The notes beneath the pieces were generated by a model. That model saw only the letters and a list, made by a program, of their open reading frames with translations, did not search any database and was not told where the DNA came from. A stretch of 64,000 nt of DNA from UBA2767 sp965228625. Lineage in GTDB: Bacteria > Pseudomonadota > Alphaproteobacteria > Rhizobiales > Methyloligellaceae. Position numbers and translations under genes: made by a program. Every line of letters begins with the position of its first letter. Within the stretch, counting starts at the first letter, position 1. The stretch covers positions 1,674,001 to 1,738,000 of the forward strand of contig OZ245829.1 in the NCBI GenBank assembly GCA_965228625.1, read 5' to 3'. Shown in pieces: positions 41,992 to 52,747 of the stretch.

Positions 41992-43227
41992 ATGGCACTC
42001 GACCTCATCCTCGGCAATGCCCGACCCGCCAATGCCGGGAACGGAGCTCAAACGATCGACATCGGTCTCGAAGCGGGAAAGATCGCCGCGATCGAACCCA
42101 GCCTCGACGCGGACTGCGAACGGCTCAATGTCGAGGGGCGCCTCGTCTCGAGTGGCCTGATCGAGACTCACATTCACCTGGACAAATCGCGCATTCTCGA
42201 CCGCTGTTCGCCCTCGCCCGACCGTGGGCGCGATCACATGGCCCGTGTGGGCGCGATCAAGCACACATTCACGGTCGAGGATGTCTACGAGCGGGCGCGC
42301 CAGACGCTCGAAGAGTGCATCCTGCACGGGGCGACACACATGCGGACCCATGTGGAGGTCGATCCCAATGTCGGCATGAACAGTTTCGAAGCGCTGCAGC
42401 AACTGGCGAAGGACTATGCCTGGGCCATCGATCTGGAACTGTGCGTATTTGCCCAGGAGGGCATGAGCAACGTGCCGGAAGCGGACAGCAACGTGGAAGA
42501 GGGCCTGAAACGCGGCGCGCCGGTCATCGGTGGCGCGCCCAGCTACGATCCGGACAGCGCAGCGCAGATCGCCCGGATCTTCGAGCTGGCCCGCGAGTAC
42601 GATACCGATGTCGATATTCATCTCGATGTCGGGTCGACCACCGACGACATGGACATTCACCAGGTCTGCGATCTGACGGAAGAATACGGCCTGGGCGGTC
42701 GCGTCGCCGTCGGCCACGGCACGAAATACTCGTGCCTTCCGCTCGATGAACTGGAGACGCTGGGGCAGCGCCTGTCGGACACCGGCGTGACCGTGACCGT
42801 TCTGCCGGCGACAGACCTGTTCGTCATGGGCCGGGAGCGGGATCACAATGTCATTCGCGGCGTGGCCGACGCCAATGCCCTGGTGGCGCACGGGGTCAAC
42901 TGCTGCCTGTCGACCAACAACGTGCTCAACCCGTTCACGCCCTTCGGCGACTGTTCGCTCATGCGGATTGCCAATCTCTACGCCAACATCGTGCAGCGCG
43001 GCACCGAGGACGAACTGGACGAGTGTTTCGAGATGATGACCCACCGGCCGGCGCGCCTGATCGGCCGCGACGACTATGGCATCGCGGTCGGCAACGCGGC
43101 GGATCTCGTGGTCTGGGACGCGGCATCGCGCAATGACGCGGTCGCGCGGATCGCCGCGCCGCTCTACGGGTTCAAGAACGGCCGGCGCACCTTCACGCGC
43201 TCACGACCCGAGCTGCACCGGCCCTAG
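41992..43227 (+). CDS. Amidohydrolase, cytosine-deaminase (CodA)-like
   Basis: 411 residues. The metal motif ETHIHLDKS (H-x-H) is followed by HMRTHVEVDP and DIDIHLDVGSTTDDM-type strands, the VAVGHGTKYSCLP segment and the loop STNNVLNPFTPFGDCSLMRIANL, all of the CodA branch. The Asn-Asn-Val in STNNVLNPF replaces the usual Asp-Asn of cytosine deaminases, so the substrate may be another cyclic amidine or amide. Its stop overlaps the stop of the convergent TRAP gene (CTAG). It may process the compound taken up by that transporter. Confidence 0.88.
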   Translation: MALDLILGNARPANAGNGAQTIDIGLEAGKIAAIEPSLDADCERLNVEGRLVSSGLIETHIHLDKSRILDRCSPSPDRGRDHMARVGAIKHTFTVEDVYERARQTLEECILHGATHMRTHVEVDPNVGMNSFEALQQLAKDYAWAIDLELCVFAQEGMSNVPEADSNVEEGLKRGAPVIGGAPSYDPDSAAQIARIFELAREYDTDVDIHLDVGSTTDDMDIHQVCDLTEEYGLGGRVAVGHGTKYSCLPLDELETLGQRLSDTGVTVTVLPATDLFVMGRERDHNVIRGVADANALVAHGVNCCLSTNNVLNPFTPFGDCSLMRIANLYANIVQRGTEDELDECFEMMTHRPARLIGRDDYGIAVGNAADLVVWDAASRNDAVARIAAPLYGFKNGRRTFTRSRPELHRP

Positions 43228-45185
43228 CTGGTCTGCGTTTCCAGCACCTGCGGGCGCCGCTGCAGGAACCAGTAACACCCGAACAGCACGACGCCGGCGC
43301 TTCCGGCCCAGGCGATCGCCATGTTCGGGTGGAACAGGGCGAGCATGCCGCATGCGGCCACCGCCACGCGGAAGGCGATATCGACGGTCCGGTTCTCGGC
43401 GAACTGCGCCTGGAAGGCAAACACGAGGCCGAACGCGGCGCTCATCACGAGAGCCATCGCAATGAGTTGATTGAGCCCCGGCTCGAGCACGAGCTCGGGC
43501 CGCACGAAGGCCGCCGCCATCAAGACGAACAGCGATGAACAGAGCAACAACGTTCGCCATAGTGTGCCGAGGAACGAAGCATTGGCGATCCGCGACGTGA
43601 CCGCGGCAACCACGGAGGTCGGCGGCGTCAGCTCGCCCCACACGGCGAGGAAGAAGGCGAAGAAGTGGACGGCCCACGGGTCCATGCCGATCTTGATCAT
43701 GTGTGGCGCAATGACGAGCGCAGTCAGGATGTAGGTCGGCGCCGGCGGCAGCCCGGTCCCGAGCAAGGCGCCGAACAGGAAGGCGACAATGCCGAGCACG
43801 AACAGGTTGATGGCCGCGGCGTCGACCAGGATGAAACCGACCTTGGTGGGGATGCCGGTATTGACCAGCGCGCTGGTGAGGATCGCCAGCACCGCGAGCA
43901 GCAGCGTCAGTTCGGCGGTCATCGCCGCGAAGGTGTCGATGAACCTGCGCAGGACCTCGACCAGCCTGCGGCCCTGCTCGAACAGTGTCTCGGAACGGTT
44001 TTCGACCATTAACCGCGCCAGCAGGATCAGCCCGATCATGATGAAGACGTACAGCGCGGCAAACATCGGCGGCAAGTGATAGATGGCCATGACGATCACG
44101 AAACCGATGACCACCGCGCCGAACACGGAGACGTTCAGCCAATCGCTCCAACTGGTCTCGTCGACATGGGCGGGCTTCGTCATCGTGCCTACGTGCCGCG
44201 AGAGCAGGTAGACGCTCAGGAACACTGAGAAGAAGTAGATCAGCGCGGGGGCATATCCGCGCGCGACCACCTCGCCGTAGCTGACGTCCATGAAGCTGGC
44301 CATCAGGAAGGCGGACAGCCCCATAATCGGCGGCATCAACTGACCGCCGAGCGATGCCGACGCTTCGACCGAGGCGGAATCTCTCCGCGGCATACCGGCC
44401 TTGATCATGGCGGGAATCGTCGCCGATCCGGTCGTCACCGCGTTGGCCGCGCCACTGCCGCTGACGGCGGCCACGCCGAACGATCCGAGCACGGCGGCTT
44501 GCGGCAGCGCGTAGGGTGAGCGGATCGCCAGACGGGAGGTGGCCCGCAGAATCGACTCGATGCATCCGAACGCGCGCAGGACGCTCAGCACCAGCACGAA
44601 CGAACCGATCAGGGTCAGGGCGAGTTGCGGCAGGCTGGAGAAGATTCCCGTTGAATCCTCCAGGCTCATGGAGGTGACGATCCGCTTCCAGCTCAACCCC
44701 GGATGGTTGAACATGCCGGGCACGATCCAGCCGTAGACGGCGTAGAGAATGAGAATGATGTTGAGGACGAAGAGCACGAACTGGCGCTTGCGGGCATACT
44801 CCATGATCAGCACGAACATGATGCCGCCGACATAGAGGTCGAGCGGGTCCCAGTCGCCGGCGCGGACCGTCCCGAGGTCCTCGAACTCGGTATACATGAA
44901 GTAGGACGTGTAGAGCGCGAAGGCCGAATAGGCCGCCGCGATCAGATAGTTCAGGGGAACGTTGAGCTTCGGATAGAAGTCGTTCTTCCGCAGCGCATCG
45001 AGGACATAGAGCACGAAGGCAATCGGCACCATGGTCGAGGCCAGCAGGCTTGGCCCGCCGGTCGAGGTCACATAGTAATTCATGAGAACCGCGAAAAAGC
45101 CGATCGCGGTCAACAGGAACAGCGCCTCAACGACCGGATGCGCGGTTGTTCTTTCAGCCGAACGTGTCGATGCCTCGGATGCCAT
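43224..45185 (-). CDS. TAXI-TRAP transporter fused permease (DctQM-type)
   Basis: 653 residues with about 17 TM helices. The N-terminal four-TM DctQ-like part (EALFLLTAIGFFAVLMNYYV... LYVGGIMFVLIMEYARKRQFVLFVLN) is followed by the 12-TM DctM part (SGSGAANAVTTGSATIPAMIKAGMPRRDSASVEASASLGGQLMPPIMGLSAFLMASF, and PPAPTYILTALVIAPHMIKIGMDPWAVHFFAFFLAVWGELTPPTS). This is the 4TM/12TM fusion found with TAXI binding proteins. It forms an operon with the binding protein upstream at 45284, with a hairpin in the 98-bp gap. A Na+-driven carboxylate-type uptake system, substrate unknown. Confidence 0.93.
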   Translation of the reverse strand: MASEASTRSAERTTAHPVVEALFLLTAIGFFAVLMNYYVTSTGGPSLLASTMVPIAFVLYVLDALRKNDFYPKLNVPLNYLIAAAYSAFALYTSYFMYTEFEDLGTVRAGDWDPLDLYVGGIMFVLIMEYARKRQFVLFVLNIILILYAVYGWIVPGMFNHPGLSWKRIVTSMSLEDSTGIFSSLPQLALTLIGSFVLVLSVLRAFGCIESILRATSRLAIRSPYALPQAAVLGSFGVAAVSGSGAANAVTTGSATIPAMIKAGMPRRDSASVEASASLGGQLMPPIMGLSAFLMASFMDVSYGEVVARGYAPALIYFFSVFLSVYLLSRHVGTMTKPAHVDETSWSDWLNVSVFGAVVIGFVIVMAIYHLPPMFAALYVFIMIGLILLARLMVENRSETLFEQGRRLVEVLRRFIDTFAAMTAELTLLLAVLAILTSALVNTGIPTKVGFILVDAAAINLFVLGIVAFLFGALLGTGLPPAPTYILTALVIAPHMIKIGMDPWAVHFFAFFLAVWGELTPPTSVVAAVTSRIANASFLGTLWRTLLLCSSLFVLMAAAFVRPELVLEPGLNQLIAMALVMSAAFGLVFAFQAQFAENRTVDIAFRVAVAACGMLALFHPNMAIAWAGSAGVVLFGCYWFLQRRPQVLETQTS

Positions 45186-45225
45186 AAGTCCCCACTGCCC
45201 CCCTACGGACTTCGGAAATAGAGTT

Positions 45226-45255
45226 GAGGCCGGCGCACTATGTGTCGCCGGCCTC
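45226..45255 (-). other. Intergenic hairpin between TAXI binding-protein and permease genes
   Basis: GAGGCCGGCG, 10-nt loop, CGCCGGCCTC (10-bp perfect stem) in the gap between the binding-protein stop (45284) and the permease start (45185). On the transcribed strand no T-run follows it, so it is more likely an mRNA-stabilising or processing element than a terminator. It would favour higher levels of binding protein than permease. Confidence 0.7.
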
Positions 45256-45283
45256 GTATTTTGTCATCCGTCGTTGCGGAAGG

Positions 45284-46333
45284 CTAGTTCACCTTGGCGA
45301 TGCGGGAATCCCATTCCGGCTTCCAGGCACCCTTTTCCTTCATGAACTTGGCGAGACCCGGATGCACCGGCACGAAGTCGATGGACGACGTGATACCGCG
45401 CACCTGCATCTCGACCATGTTGTCCGCAACCTGCTTGAACGCCTTGTCAGACTGCGCCAGTTCCTTGGCGCCCTGCTCGATCAGGGTCAGCATCTTGTAG
45501 ACATCTTCTTCGGGAACCTGCGTGCCGACATGCAGACCGTAGTGGAACGGCAGCAAGGTCACGGCATCGGCGTGGGTCTTCTTCTTGCCGAAGATGTTGG
45601 TCGGGATCTTCTTCACCGTGAAGCCGGCATCCTGCAGCTTCTTGGTTTCGGCGTCGCTCAGGTTGAGACCGGCCCAGTCCGTCTGCAACGAGGCTTCCTG
45701 GATCCAGGGCGCCGTCGTCGCCTCGGCATTGCTGTAGACGCCGAACGCATCGTAGCGGCCGCTCTCGAGCAGCGAACCCGCGGTCTTCACGCTGACTTCG
45801 ACATACTCGAAATCGATACCGAGCGCTTCCATGGCCCGCTCGACCTGAGCGCGCGTGTCCCACGGACGCGGTCCGGTAAAGACCCGCTTGCCGGCGAGAT
45901 CGCCCCAAGACTTGATCTTATCCTTGTCGCGGGCATGGACACCGAGGCCCATTTCGATGGTGAACGCCCAGAAGGACTGCACCGGCTGGCGCTGGATCTT
46001 GTCCTTGAAGCCCTTGAACCGCTTGATGTTGTTGGCGAGTTCATAGAAGGCGACGTCGGAGCCGTAATAGCCCTCGAACTCGCCCTTCGAATGGCCCTTC
46101 ACCGTCAGGATTGCGCCGGGGGTCGGCTGCACCGTGAACGTGTATCCGGGCATCTTGTCTTTGAGGAACTGCGTCAGGGCCGTCACCGCACGGTGGCCGG
46201 AAGAGCCAACCCGCGACGTTCCCCAACGGACCTCGGCCGCCGATGCATCGGGCACCGAGACCGGGACCGCGACCGCAACCATGGCGGTAACGAGGAAGCC
46301 GGCAACAACTGACGCAAATCTTGCGCTGAACAT
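45284..46333 (-). CDS. TAXI-family TRAP transporter solute-binding protein
   Basis: 349 residues. A signal peptide (FASVVAGFLVTAMVAVAVPVSVPDASAAE) is followed by VRWGTSRVGSSGHRAVTALTQFLKDKMPGYTFTVQPTPGAILTVKGHSKGEFEGYYGSDVAFYELANNI, which matches the TAXI fold in a divergent form. The start at 46333 has AGGGAGA upstream. It is first in the operon with the fused permease. A palindrome of the GntR type (GTGGTATACCAC) lies 56-67 bp upstream of the start codon, at or near the promoter, which suggests substrate-responsive repression. Confidence 0.88.
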   Translation of the reverse strand: MFSARFASVVAGFLVTAMVAVAVPVSVPDASAAEVRWGTSRVGSSGHRAVTALTQFLKDKMPGYTFTVQPTPGAILTVKGHSKGEFEGYYGSDVAFYELANNIKRFKGFKDKIQRQPVQSFWAFTIEMGLGVHARDKDKIKSWGDLAGKRVFTGPRPWDTRAQVERAMEALGIDFEYVEVSVKTAGSLLESGRYDAFGVYSNAEATTAPWIQEASLQTDWAGLNLSDAETKKLQDAGFTVKKIPTNIFGKKKTHADAVTLLPFHYGLHVGTQVPEEDVYKMLTLIEQGAKELAQSDKAFKQVADNMVEMQVRGITSSIDFVPVHPGLAKFMKEKGAWKPEWDSRIAKVN

Positions 46334-46671
46334 GTTCGTTTTCTCCCTTGGCGCCCCGCTTGGGCGAGGCAAATTTGGTGTGTTGTTGGTGGTATACCAC
46401 CTCAAGCTAACCCGGAATCCACGGTTGTCAATGGCGGGAACATTACGTTTGAATCACATTTTCCCGGACGGTAAAGACGGCATGCGCTCTTTCCTCCGCC
46501 ACAGTGCTGGTCCATATAGAAACCATGGTAGATTCCCCTCGCTCACGGCAGTTCCTCGTGCGATGCGCTCGGGCCTGCGCAGGCGCGGCCTGACCGGCCG
46601 GCGCGCGTTTGCGCGCTGAATCCGGGTGTTCCTTCTTTTCAGTTCTAGCTCGCTAAGTCATAGTCAATCGA
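46334..46671. other. Divergent intergenic region between TAXI binding protein and uvrB
   Basis: 338 bases. They contain the GntR-type palindrome at 46388-46401 and little else recognisable. The uvrB side has GTTC-N10-GTTC (46627 on) but not the N7 spacing of a LexA box. No small gene with a convincing ribosome site is seen. Confidence 0.6.
46388..46401. promoter_or_regulatory. GntR-type operator GGTGGTATACCACC
   Basis: A perfect 14-bp palindrome located 55-68 bp upstream of the start of the TAXI binding-protein gene. The inner TGGTATACCA fits the TnGTnnnACnA consensus of FadR-subfamily GntR regulators. The 13-mer GTGGTATACCACC recurs once, at 56445-56457, upstream of the formyl-hydrolase-like gene. 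Confidence 0.7.
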
Positions 46672-49137
<2,466 letters not shown>

Positions 49138-49238
49138 GCCAAGTCGTCTTTTAGACCTTAAGTTTGGTGCAGGACGCCTTGCCGCGCCGCCGTCCCTGCT
49201 GAATACTTGTCCCGTACGGGACCATTCAGGAGGTCGCC

Positions 49239-49736
49239 ATGACGCCCGTGCATGCACTCATGCGGATCGCGTGTCTCGGCCTGTTGGCCGCAAGCCTTGC
49301 GGCGCCTGCCGCCGGGCTGGACCGGATCGGCCAGAACGGTGTGCCCGGGACCCGGCTTGGCCAGCTCATCGCCGACCATCTCGCACCCTCTGCCAACACG
49401 CCCGGAACCGCGTCCTACTGGCAGGCGGTGGTGATGGCCATTGCCAAGGCCGACCCGGAAGGCGACGTCCGCGCCGATGCGCGCTCGGGACACGCCGGCC
49501 TCATGACCTATGCCAACGACACGGTCGCCGAACGCCACGTGGCGTCGGGACTGCGCTGCCACGACCGCAGCGAGCCGCGCCGCCGTACCGTGTTCCACTT
49601 CGGCTATCGCGCGCCACTATCTCCGGACGCGGGCAAGGCGCTGTTCGCCTTCGATACCTATGCGCGCGCCTACAACCTTCAGGCGTTGTCCTCCGGTGTC
49701 CTGCGAGAAACGAGTTGCATCCCCATCGGCGAGTGA
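49239..49736 (+). CDS. Small secreted protein, unknown function
   Basis: 165 residues. A signal peptide (LMRIACLGLLAASLAAPAAG) is followed by LDRIGQNGVPGTRLGQLIADHLAPSAN, with two Cys (LRCHDRSEPRRRTVFHFGYRAPLS and ETSCIPIGE) in the mature part. GGAGG lies before the ATG. No family is recognised. Confidence 0.7.
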   Translation: MTPVHALMRIACLGLLAASLAAPAAGLDRIGQNGVPGTRLGQLIADHLAPSANTPGTASYWQAVVMAIAKADPEGDVRADARSGHAGLMTYANDTVAERHVASGLRCHDRSEPRRRTVFHFGYRAPLSPDAGKALFAFDTYARAYNLQALSSGVLRETSCIPIGE

Positions 49737-49772
49737 GGCACGGTTCCCACCGGTTCGGAACGGGAGGTGGTG

Positions 49773-50057
49773 ATGCGCCTGATGCTGAAATTCACAATAC
49801 CGGTCGAGAACGGAAATGAGGCGGAGGCGAACGGTACGATGGGCAAGGCGATCGAGAAGCTGATCGCGGACACCGGGGCCGAGGCCGCCTATTTTACGTT
49901 GGAGGACGGCGAGCGCGCCGGGTACATCTTTTTCGAGGAAACGGATCAGGCCAATCTGCCCAAATACAACGAGCCGATGTTCGCCGCCCTCGATGCCGCC
50001 ATCGACATTGTGCCGGTGCTCAACCTCGACGATCTGAAACGCGGGATCGGGGGCTGA
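49773..50057 (+). CDS. Small alpha/beta protein of an uncharacterised Rhizobiales family
   Basis: 94 residues: MRLMLKFTIPVENGNEAEANGTMGKAIEKLIADTGAEAAYFTLEDGERAGYIFFEETDQANLPKYNEPMFAALDAAIDIVPVLNLDDLKRG. The layout suggests a single ferredoxin-like ABM-type domain. GGGAGG precedes the ATG. The function is unknown. Confidence 0.7.
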   Translation: MRLMLKFTIPVENGNEAEANGTMGKAIEKLIADTGAEAAYFTLEDGERAGYIFFEETDQANLPKYNEPMFAALDAAIDIVPVLNLDDLKRGIGG

Positions 50058-50081
50058 TCCCGATATCTCCGCGCGCAAGGC

Positions 50082-50433
50082 CACCCCGGATCCCGGGGGA
50101 CCCGAGGACCCGGGATGACTGTGCGCAGCCGCCACCTGCGATACGCAGAACAGTGGGCAGGCAGCGTCCGCAACACTCCTTACGCACACCGGTTCGTCGC
50201 GCAGGCGACGGAAAAGGTTCAAACCTTTTGCAGAAATCTTGCGAGGTCTTCATCGGCCCGCCGTTCCCCTCACCGTCATCCCCGGCAAGCGGCGGCCCGA
50301 ATGTCCGGTCTGGCGATGACGTCGATCCGCCGCGCGATCGGGGATCCATGTCTTTCGGCCGCGTGCGTGGCACCGTATGTCTGGATTCCCGCCGAAGCCT
50401 GTGCCCGCGAAGGCGGGTGCGGGAATGACGGTC
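50082..50433. repeat. Dispersed intergenic palindromic repeat cluster
   Basis: Imperfect palindromes of the type found in many alphaproteobacterial intergenic regions: CCCCGGATCCCGGGGG..CCCGGGATGACT near 50085-50120, TCATCCCCGGCAAGCGG near 50276, and a nested hairpin GATTCCCGC (50384-50392) / GCGGGAAT (50419-50426) enclosing CCCGC-GAAG-GCGGG. A related CCGTCATTCCC word recurs at 51003. There is no coding frame with a ribosome site. Confidence 0.7.
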
Positions 50434-50455
50434 CAGCGGAGCGTGTCGCTTCCGG

Positions 50456-50608
50456 CTAGCTCACCGGCTTCTCGATCGGCTCGCAGCGCTCGGTCTCGTC
50501 GGAATACTCCTCGCCTTCGGGGCAGTTGAGCTCACATGCGCATGCGAACGCCGGTGCGACCGAGGCGAGCTGGAGCAGAAGAGCAAGGGCGATGCACGTC
50601 CATTTCAT
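50456..50608 (-). CDS. Small secreted Cys-rich peptide
   Basis: 50 residues: a signal peptide (WTCIALALLLQLASVAPAFA) and a short acidic mature part CACELNCPEGEEYSDETERC + EPIEKPVS with four Cys (plus one in the signal). The start MKWTC is chosen because it places the signal at the N-terminus; the ribosome site is weak. It resembles trypsin-inhibitor-like (TIL) or chitin-binding fragments (CPxGxxYSxxxxxC). Confidence 0.5.
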   Translation of the reverse strand: MKWTCIALALLLQLASVAPAFACACELNCPEGEEYSDETERCEPIEKPVS

Positions 50609-50687
50609 TCGTGTATTATCCACGCCCGCGATACGATCACAAATCTCTTGTTGTTGAACCGTCCGACAGTTTCTCCAGATCAAGCCC

Positions 50688-51002
50688 ATGCCCGTCCGCC
50701 CGCCGAAAATCCTTGCGCCGAAAAACACGCTGCCGGAGGACCCGCTGACCGCTGCGCTCGAGCATGAAGTGCTGGCGGAGAAGGCTGCGACCTACGGGCG
50801 GTTGGTGACGAAGCTCGAGAAGGCGCTGGAACGATACCGCGAGGACGAGACGGAGGCCGCGCTGAACACCGCCGGCCAGGCGCTCTGGTACGTGATGATC
50901 CAGCGTGACCTGTGCGGGTTCCGCCGGCATGACCTGTTCTGCAAGGAACTCAACGTGCCCGATGCTGTCCGCTCCCGCATGGGCATGATCCGGTCCGGAT
51001 AA
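50688..51002 (+). CDS. DUF6665-family protein
   Basis: 104 residues: a basic Pro-rich start (MPVRPPKILAPKNTLPED), then an amphipathic helix (LTAALEHEVLAEKAATYGRLVTKLEKALERYRE) and a second helical part ending NVPDAVRSRMGMIRSG. It matches DUF6665-like small alphaproteobacterial proteins. The function is unknown. It is divergent from the Cys-rich secreted peptide. Confidence 0.7.
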   Translation: MPVRPPKILAPKNTLPEDPLTAALEHEVLAEKAATYGRLVTKLEKALERYREDETEAALNTAGQALWYVMIQRDLCGFRRHDLFCKELNVPDAVRSRMGMIRSG

Positions 51003-51064
51003 CCGTCATTCCCGTATCGGCCTGCGCGCGGAGTGACGAGACGCGTCCAACCGGACCGCGTGGC

Positions 51065-51328
51065 CTATTTGCCCATCATCTGTCTGACGACGCCGACGAT
51101 GACCATGAGGATGGCGCCGCCCACGGCGCCGCCGGCAATGTCACCGACAAAGCCCTCGACCGCCGAGCCGACCACCTGGCCGATCAACTGACCGCCGATG
51201 CCGCCACCGAGAACGCCCGCGATCGTGTTGCCGAGCGTGCCCAGCGAATAGCGTTTCATGGCCGCTCCCGCCGCGTTGCCACCGATGGCGCCGGCGATCA
51301 CCTGCACCAGAAGAGAAGTCAGATCCAT
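51065..51328 (-). CDS. Glycine-rich hydrophobic membrane protein
   Basis: 87 residues with repeated glycine zippers (VIAGAIGGNAAGAAM, IAGVLGGGIGGQLIGQVVGSAVEG, DIAGGAVGGAILMVIVGVV). AAGGGG lies six bases before the ATG at 51328. Similar proteins occur in many Rhizobiales; the repeated GxxxG pattern suggests helix packing in a membrane. Role unknown. Confidence 0.7.
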   Translation of the reverse strand: MDLTSLLVQVIAGAIGGNAAGAAMKRYSLGTLGNTIAGVLGGGIGGQLIGQVVGSAVEGFVGDIAGGAVGGAILMVIVGVVRQMMGK

Positions 51329-51581
51329 GGGAAGCCCCTTCGTTTCGCCCGTACCGGGCACCGCTTCACCGGTAACGAAGCAATGCAGCGAATGCATGAC
51401 AGCTATCCGGGAATCAACCTTCCGACCACGGTTTGACCCAAAGCCCGTCAAGATTCTGCCTTATTATTCCGTACCTTCCCGCACTGCACTCAGGCGGGCA
51501 GCGAGATGCGCCCGCCCCCGACCCGGCGCCTCCAGCCGGGCTCACCCTCCCAACACAATTAAAGAGATGGAGAATGCACAT

Positions 51582-52034
51582 ATGATTCGTGCGGGGAACA
51601 TATTCGCGGCCTTGGGTTTGACCGCCGCTGCACTTTTCGCGGCGCCTGACGCACAGGCAAGCACGCAAACCGGTATCGCCTCCTGGTATCAGATGGGCAC
51701 GAAGACGGCGAACGGCGAACGCTACAATCCGGATGGCATGACCGCCGCGCACCGGACGCTCCCGTTCGGCACCATCGTCCTGGTGGAGCACCTGGGCACC
51801 GGCCGCACTGTGCGGCTGCGTATCAACGACCGTGGTCCGTTCATTCGCGGGCGCATCATTGACGTCAGCCGCGGCGGCGCCCGCGCGCTCGGCCTGATGG
51901 GCAGCGGCACGGCAAAGGTTCGCGTCACCGCCGTTTCACGCGGCGGACGCGTGGCAAGCAGCCGCTCAAGCGCCAGCCGTGCGAGCGGCAACAGCGCATC
52001 CGACTTCGGCTGCGTCACCCGCGACTGCTTCTAG
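51582..52034 (+). CDS. rlpA: RlpA-family protein (septal ring, double-psi beta-barrel)
   Basis: 150 residues: a signal peptide (AGNIFAALGLTAAALFAAPDAQA), then the RlpA barrel GIASWYQMGTKTANGERYNPDGMTAAHRTLPFGTIVLVEHLGTGRTVRLRINDRGPFIRGRIIDVSRGGARALGLMGSG. It has the catalytic-like Asp in NDRGPF and the barrel motif in full. A Ser/Arg linker and a Cys-containing tail (DFGCVTRDCF) follow; there is no SPOR domain. ATG 51582 has GGAGA eight bases upstream. In Pseudomonas, RlpA is a lytic transglycosylase on denuded glycan; activity here is inferred. Confidence 0.9.
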   Translation: MIRAGNIFAALGLTAAALFAAPDAQASTQTGIASWYQMGTKTANGERYNPDGMTAAHRTLPFGTIVLVEHLGTGRTVRLRINDRGPFIRGRIIDVSRGGARALGLMGSGTAKVRVTAVSRGGRVASSRSSASRASGNSASDFGCVTRDCF

Positions 52035-52058
52035 GATCTTTCACGACTGAAGTGAATC

Positions 52059-52093
52059 GCACCGCGCGGGCGAAACCCCGCGCGGTGCTTTCT
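52059..52093 (+). terminator. Intrinsic terminator after rlpA-like gene
   Basis: GCACCGCGCGGG, 6-nt loop, CCCGCGCGGTGC (12-bp perfect stem), then TTTCTT. It lies 24 bp past the stop. Confidence 0.92.
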
Positions 52094-52192
52094 TGCGCTC
52101 ACATTATGTTGAGCGTCATGTCGACTGGCGGGCATCGGACAACCGGATAGGTTCCGGGGTGGAAACCGATTCCACCCGGACAGGAGCGCGCC

Positions 52193-52600
52193 ATGGACCA
52201 ATCTCTTTCGATCGAACTCCGGCATCTCGTTTACTGCGGCATTCTCATGCTGGTGATGTGGGTGCCCTACATCCTTGCCGAGCTCAAACTCACCGGCGTG
52301 GTGAAGGCGCTCAGCTATCCGGATGAACGGCCGCTGCCGAAATGGGGTCAGCGGCTCAAACACGCGCACTACAATCTGGTGGAAAACGTTGCGCCGTTCG
52401 CCATTGCCGTGCTCGCCGGCGAACTCATGGACGTGCATACCGGCGTCACCGCAGCCTGCGCGGTCGTCTTCTTCTGGGCGCGGGTGCTGCACCCCATTGC
52501 CCAGGTCACGCGCATCTGGGGCACGCGCACGATCACGTTCGGCGCCGGGGTGACGGCGACGGCGGTTTATCTGGGAGAAATCCTCAGGCTGACCGCCTGA
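52193..52600 (+). CDS. MAPEG-family membrane protein
   Basis: 135 residues with four TM helices: IELRHLVYCGILMLVMWVPYILAELKLTG, then KHAHYNLVENVAPFAIAVLAGELMDVHTGVTAACAVVFFWARVLHPIAQV and a final helix. The layout (E-N-x-x-x-F in helix 2, R-x-x-H-x-x at the start of helix 3) is that of microsomal glutathione transferase-like (MAPEG) proteins. CAGGAGCG precedes the ATG. Confidence 0.87.
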   Translation: MDQSLSIELRHLVYCGILMLVMWVPYILAELKLTGVVKALSYPDERPLPKWGQRLKHAHYNLVENVAPFAIAVLAGELMDVHTGVTAACAVVFFWARVLHPIAQVTRIWGTRTITFGAGVTATAVYLGEILRLTA

Positions 52601-52747
52601 TACCCGGCACCGCCGTCACATGGCAGCGACGGACAATCCGTTCATCTCCCGTTCAACTTCCAGCGGCTATGTTCGAAAACAGACGCCCGGAGAGGAACGC
52701 GCGCGTTTTGCGTGCGGGCTCCGGAACCACCAGAGGGGACCACAATC

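Noticed and set aside
43201..44565. 454-codon frame within the TRAP permease gene
   Set aside because: Same strand, shifted frame; the peptide is Arg/Gly-rich. The 653-codon frame has clear TRAP helices and signatures.
46627..46644. GTTC..GTTC upstream of uvrB as a possible LexA (SOS) box
   Set aside because: The spacing is 10 bases, not the 7 of the alphaproteobacterial GTTC-N7-GTTC box.
50115..50459. Two overlapping frames of about 100 codons across the palindromic repeat
   Set aside because: They consist of repeat-derived Arg/Pro-rich sequence; typical of non-coding repeats.
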